A stretch of DNA of 64,000 nt from Rhodanobacter sp. A1T4 (GTDB lineage: Bacteria; Pseudomonadota; Gammaproteobacteria; Xanthomonadales; Rhodanobacteraceae): positions 248,001 through 312,000 of the forward strand of contig NZ_JACHCP010000002.1 in assembly GCF_014207185.1 (NCBI RefSeq), in the 5' to 3' direction. How positions within the stretch are numbered: the first letter of the stretch is position 1; every line of letters begins with the position of its first letter. A model generated the notes under the pieces. It worked only from the letters and a program-made list of their open reading frames with translations, searched no databases and had not been told where the DNA came from. Both the position numbers and the translations under genes were made by a program. Of this stretch, positions 62,678-64,000 are shown one piece after another.

Positions 62678-64000
62678 TGTCGCGCATGCCTGCACGTCTG
62701 ATGCTGCTATCCATTCTGTTGGGAATTGTCACCATGACCACGCACGCCACGCGTACAAATGCGGGCGACTGGACCACGCCGGCCGAAGCCGCCAAGTTCC
62801 ACACGACGCCGAGCTACGCCGACACGCTGGCCTACCTGCAGCGCCTGCAGCAGGCAGCGCCAGGTGTGATCCGTCTACAGACCTTTGGCACCACGCCGGA
62901 AGGTCGACCGATGACGGTGGTGATCGCCAGCGGCGACGGCACGTTCGATCCCGCTGCCGCGCGCAAGGCCGACAAACCGGTAGTGCTGCTGCAGGCCGGC
63001 ATCCATCCCGGCGAGATCGAGGGCAAGGACGCCGGCCTGATGCTGCTGCGCGATATCGCGATCGCGCACAAGTACCCGCACCTGCTCGATCATCTGGTGC
63101 TGGTCTATATCCCGGTATTCAGCGTGGACGGCCATGAGAACTCGACGCCGTATAACCGCATCAACCAGAACGGCCCGGCGAGCATGGGCTTTCGCGGCCA
63201 GTCGCAGTATCTCAACCTCAACCGCGATTACATCAAGGCCGACGCACCGGAAATGCTGGCATGGCTGAAACTGTGGCAGACGTGGCTGCCTGATTTCCTG
63301 ATCGATGTGCACACTACCGACGGTGCCGATTATCAGTACGACCTGACCTGGTATACCGAAGACCCACACAAACTCGACCCGGCAATCAGCACTTGGCAGC
63401 ACGACGCCATTGTCGATCACGCGATGCCGGCGTACGAGAAGCACGGTCACCTCGCCTCGATCTACCTGGAGTTCAAGGACGGCCGCGATCCGCGCAAGGG
63501 CATCACCAACTTCGGTTCGGGTCCGCGCTTTTCCACCGGCTACGCAGCGCTGCAGAACCGCCCTGCGCTACTGATCGAAACCCACATGCTCAAGCCTTAC
63601 GGCAACCGCGTGCAGGCAACCATCGACCTGGTCGAACTGATGCTGGAGCAGATCAACCAGCACCCCTCCGCGCTCTTGGCCGCGACAGCAAAAGCGGATG
63701 CGAATGTCGTCGCGCGTGCGCACGAGGCGAAAGCCAGCGTACCGCTGACTTTCAAGCCCGACCCGCAGCCCACGCCGTTCGAGCTGAAGGGTTACGCGTT
63801 CAGCATCACGCATAGCGACATTTCCAACAGCAACTGGATCCAGTACGACCCGAGCCAGCCAAAAACGTATGCCATCGAGAACTGGAACAGCCTGTTACCT
63901 GATCTTTCGATTACGCCACCAGCCGCCTATGCGATACCCGCACAGTGGACCGCGATCATCGACAAGCTCGACGCGCACGGCATTCGCTATCAGCGCCTCG
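62674..64000 (+). CDS. M14-family zinc carboxypeptidase (3' end outside window)
   Basis: The visible 442 residues start MMSRMPARLMLLSILLGIV, a signal peptide. The M14 domain follows, with zinc ligands H111 and E114 in AGIHPGEIEGKD and H213 in DVHTTDGADY, an RINQNGP/NLNRDY substrate region and RPALLIETHMLKPYGNRV. It resembles the exported M14 peptidases common in Xanthomonadales. The catalytic Glu would be expected in LIETHML. The reading frame is open at the window edge. Its ATG overlaps the DUF502 stop codon. Confidence 0.88.
   Translation, partial: MMSRMPARLMLLSILLGIVTMTTHATRTNAGDWTTPAEAAKFHTTPSYADTLAYLQRLQQAAPGVIRLQTFGTTPEGRPMTVVIASGDGTFDPAAARKADKPVVLLQAGIHPGEIEGKDAGLMLLRDIAIAHKYPHLLDHLVLVYIPVFSVDGHENSTPYNRINQNGPASMGFRGQSQYLNLNRDYIKADAPEMLAWLKLWQTWLPDFLIDVHTTDGADYQYDLTWYTEDPHKLDPAISTWQHDAIVDHAMPAYEKHGHLASIYLEFKDGRDPRKGITNFGSGPRFSTGYAALQNRPALLIETHMLKPYGNRVQATIDLVELMLEQINQHPSALLAATAKADANVVARAHEAKASVPLTFKPDPQPTPFELKGYAFSITHSDISNSNWIQYDPSQPKTYAIENWNSLLPDLSITPPAAYAIPAQWTAIIDKLDAHGIRYQRL

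Overview
The window looks like chromosomal DNA of a gammaproteobacterium of the Xanthomonadales (Lysobacterales), most likely Rhodanobacteraceae (Rhodanobacter/Dyella-like). This rests on the GC-rich sequence, the FimX-type c-di-GMP protein beside efp/epmB, GTAG-type REP hairpins, MITE-like palindromes and the housekeeping gene content. No tRNA, rRNA, CRISPR array or intact transposase gene was seen. Genus-level placement is inference.

Layout. 0-8.4 kb: efp (cut by the window edge) diverges from its modifier gene epmB, then fimX. Convergent to fimX is the ribosome-maturation operon rpsP-rimM-trmD-rplS, followed by ffh and a divergent ypjD/ccsA-like gene. 8.4-16.1 kb: radA, alr, dnaB and the rpsF-rpsR-rplI operon on the minus strand, an iscA-like gene, and asnS on the plus strand. 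16.1-23 kb: a lipoprotein/small membrane protein pair, an SDR with an altered active site, beta-carbonic anhydrase, a Lys/Ala-rich exported protein, hutG-like, gor and a dadA-like oxidoreductase. 23.3-25.4 kb: a small phage-type regulatory cassette (XRE repressor, divergent Ner-like protein, small overlapping genes, terminator) without integration or structural genes. 25.4-37.1 kb: NlpC/P60 lipoprotein, slyD-like, MFS transporter, two DEAD-box RNA helicases flanking fghA and an SDR, ygiD-like, ypfJ-like, MAPEG and CPBP genes.

37-54 kb: the conserved block leuS-lptE-holA-nadD and its usual continuation rsfS-rlmH-maf lie on the same strand but are about 10 kb apart. The intervening DNA holds nitronate monooxygenase, an MXKDX-repeat protein, a MITE-like palindrome, DUF1345, GNAT, OsmC, aroG, DUF2236, a diguanylate cyclase, a NERD-helicase and msrB. 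54-64 kb: pqiAA'BC lipid-transport operon, CnoX/YbbN-like thioredoxin, DUF4442 hot-dog protein, acyltransferase, an ECF sigma factor with a membrane partner, DUF502, and an M14 carboxypeptidase cut by the window edge.

The most interesting signals are regulatory and too small for gene calling. aroG is preceded by a 33-codon leader peptide with ten Phe/Tyr/Trp codons (including a YFWFYGY run) and a U-tailed hairpin whose arms can pair alternatively. This is a classical aromatic-amino-acid attenuator in layout. The rhlE-like helicase gene has its Shine-Dalgarno inside an 8-bp hairpin. The phage cassette has a TTGACA-N17-TATATC promoter whose -35 box is overlapped by a 10-bp inverted-repeat operator.
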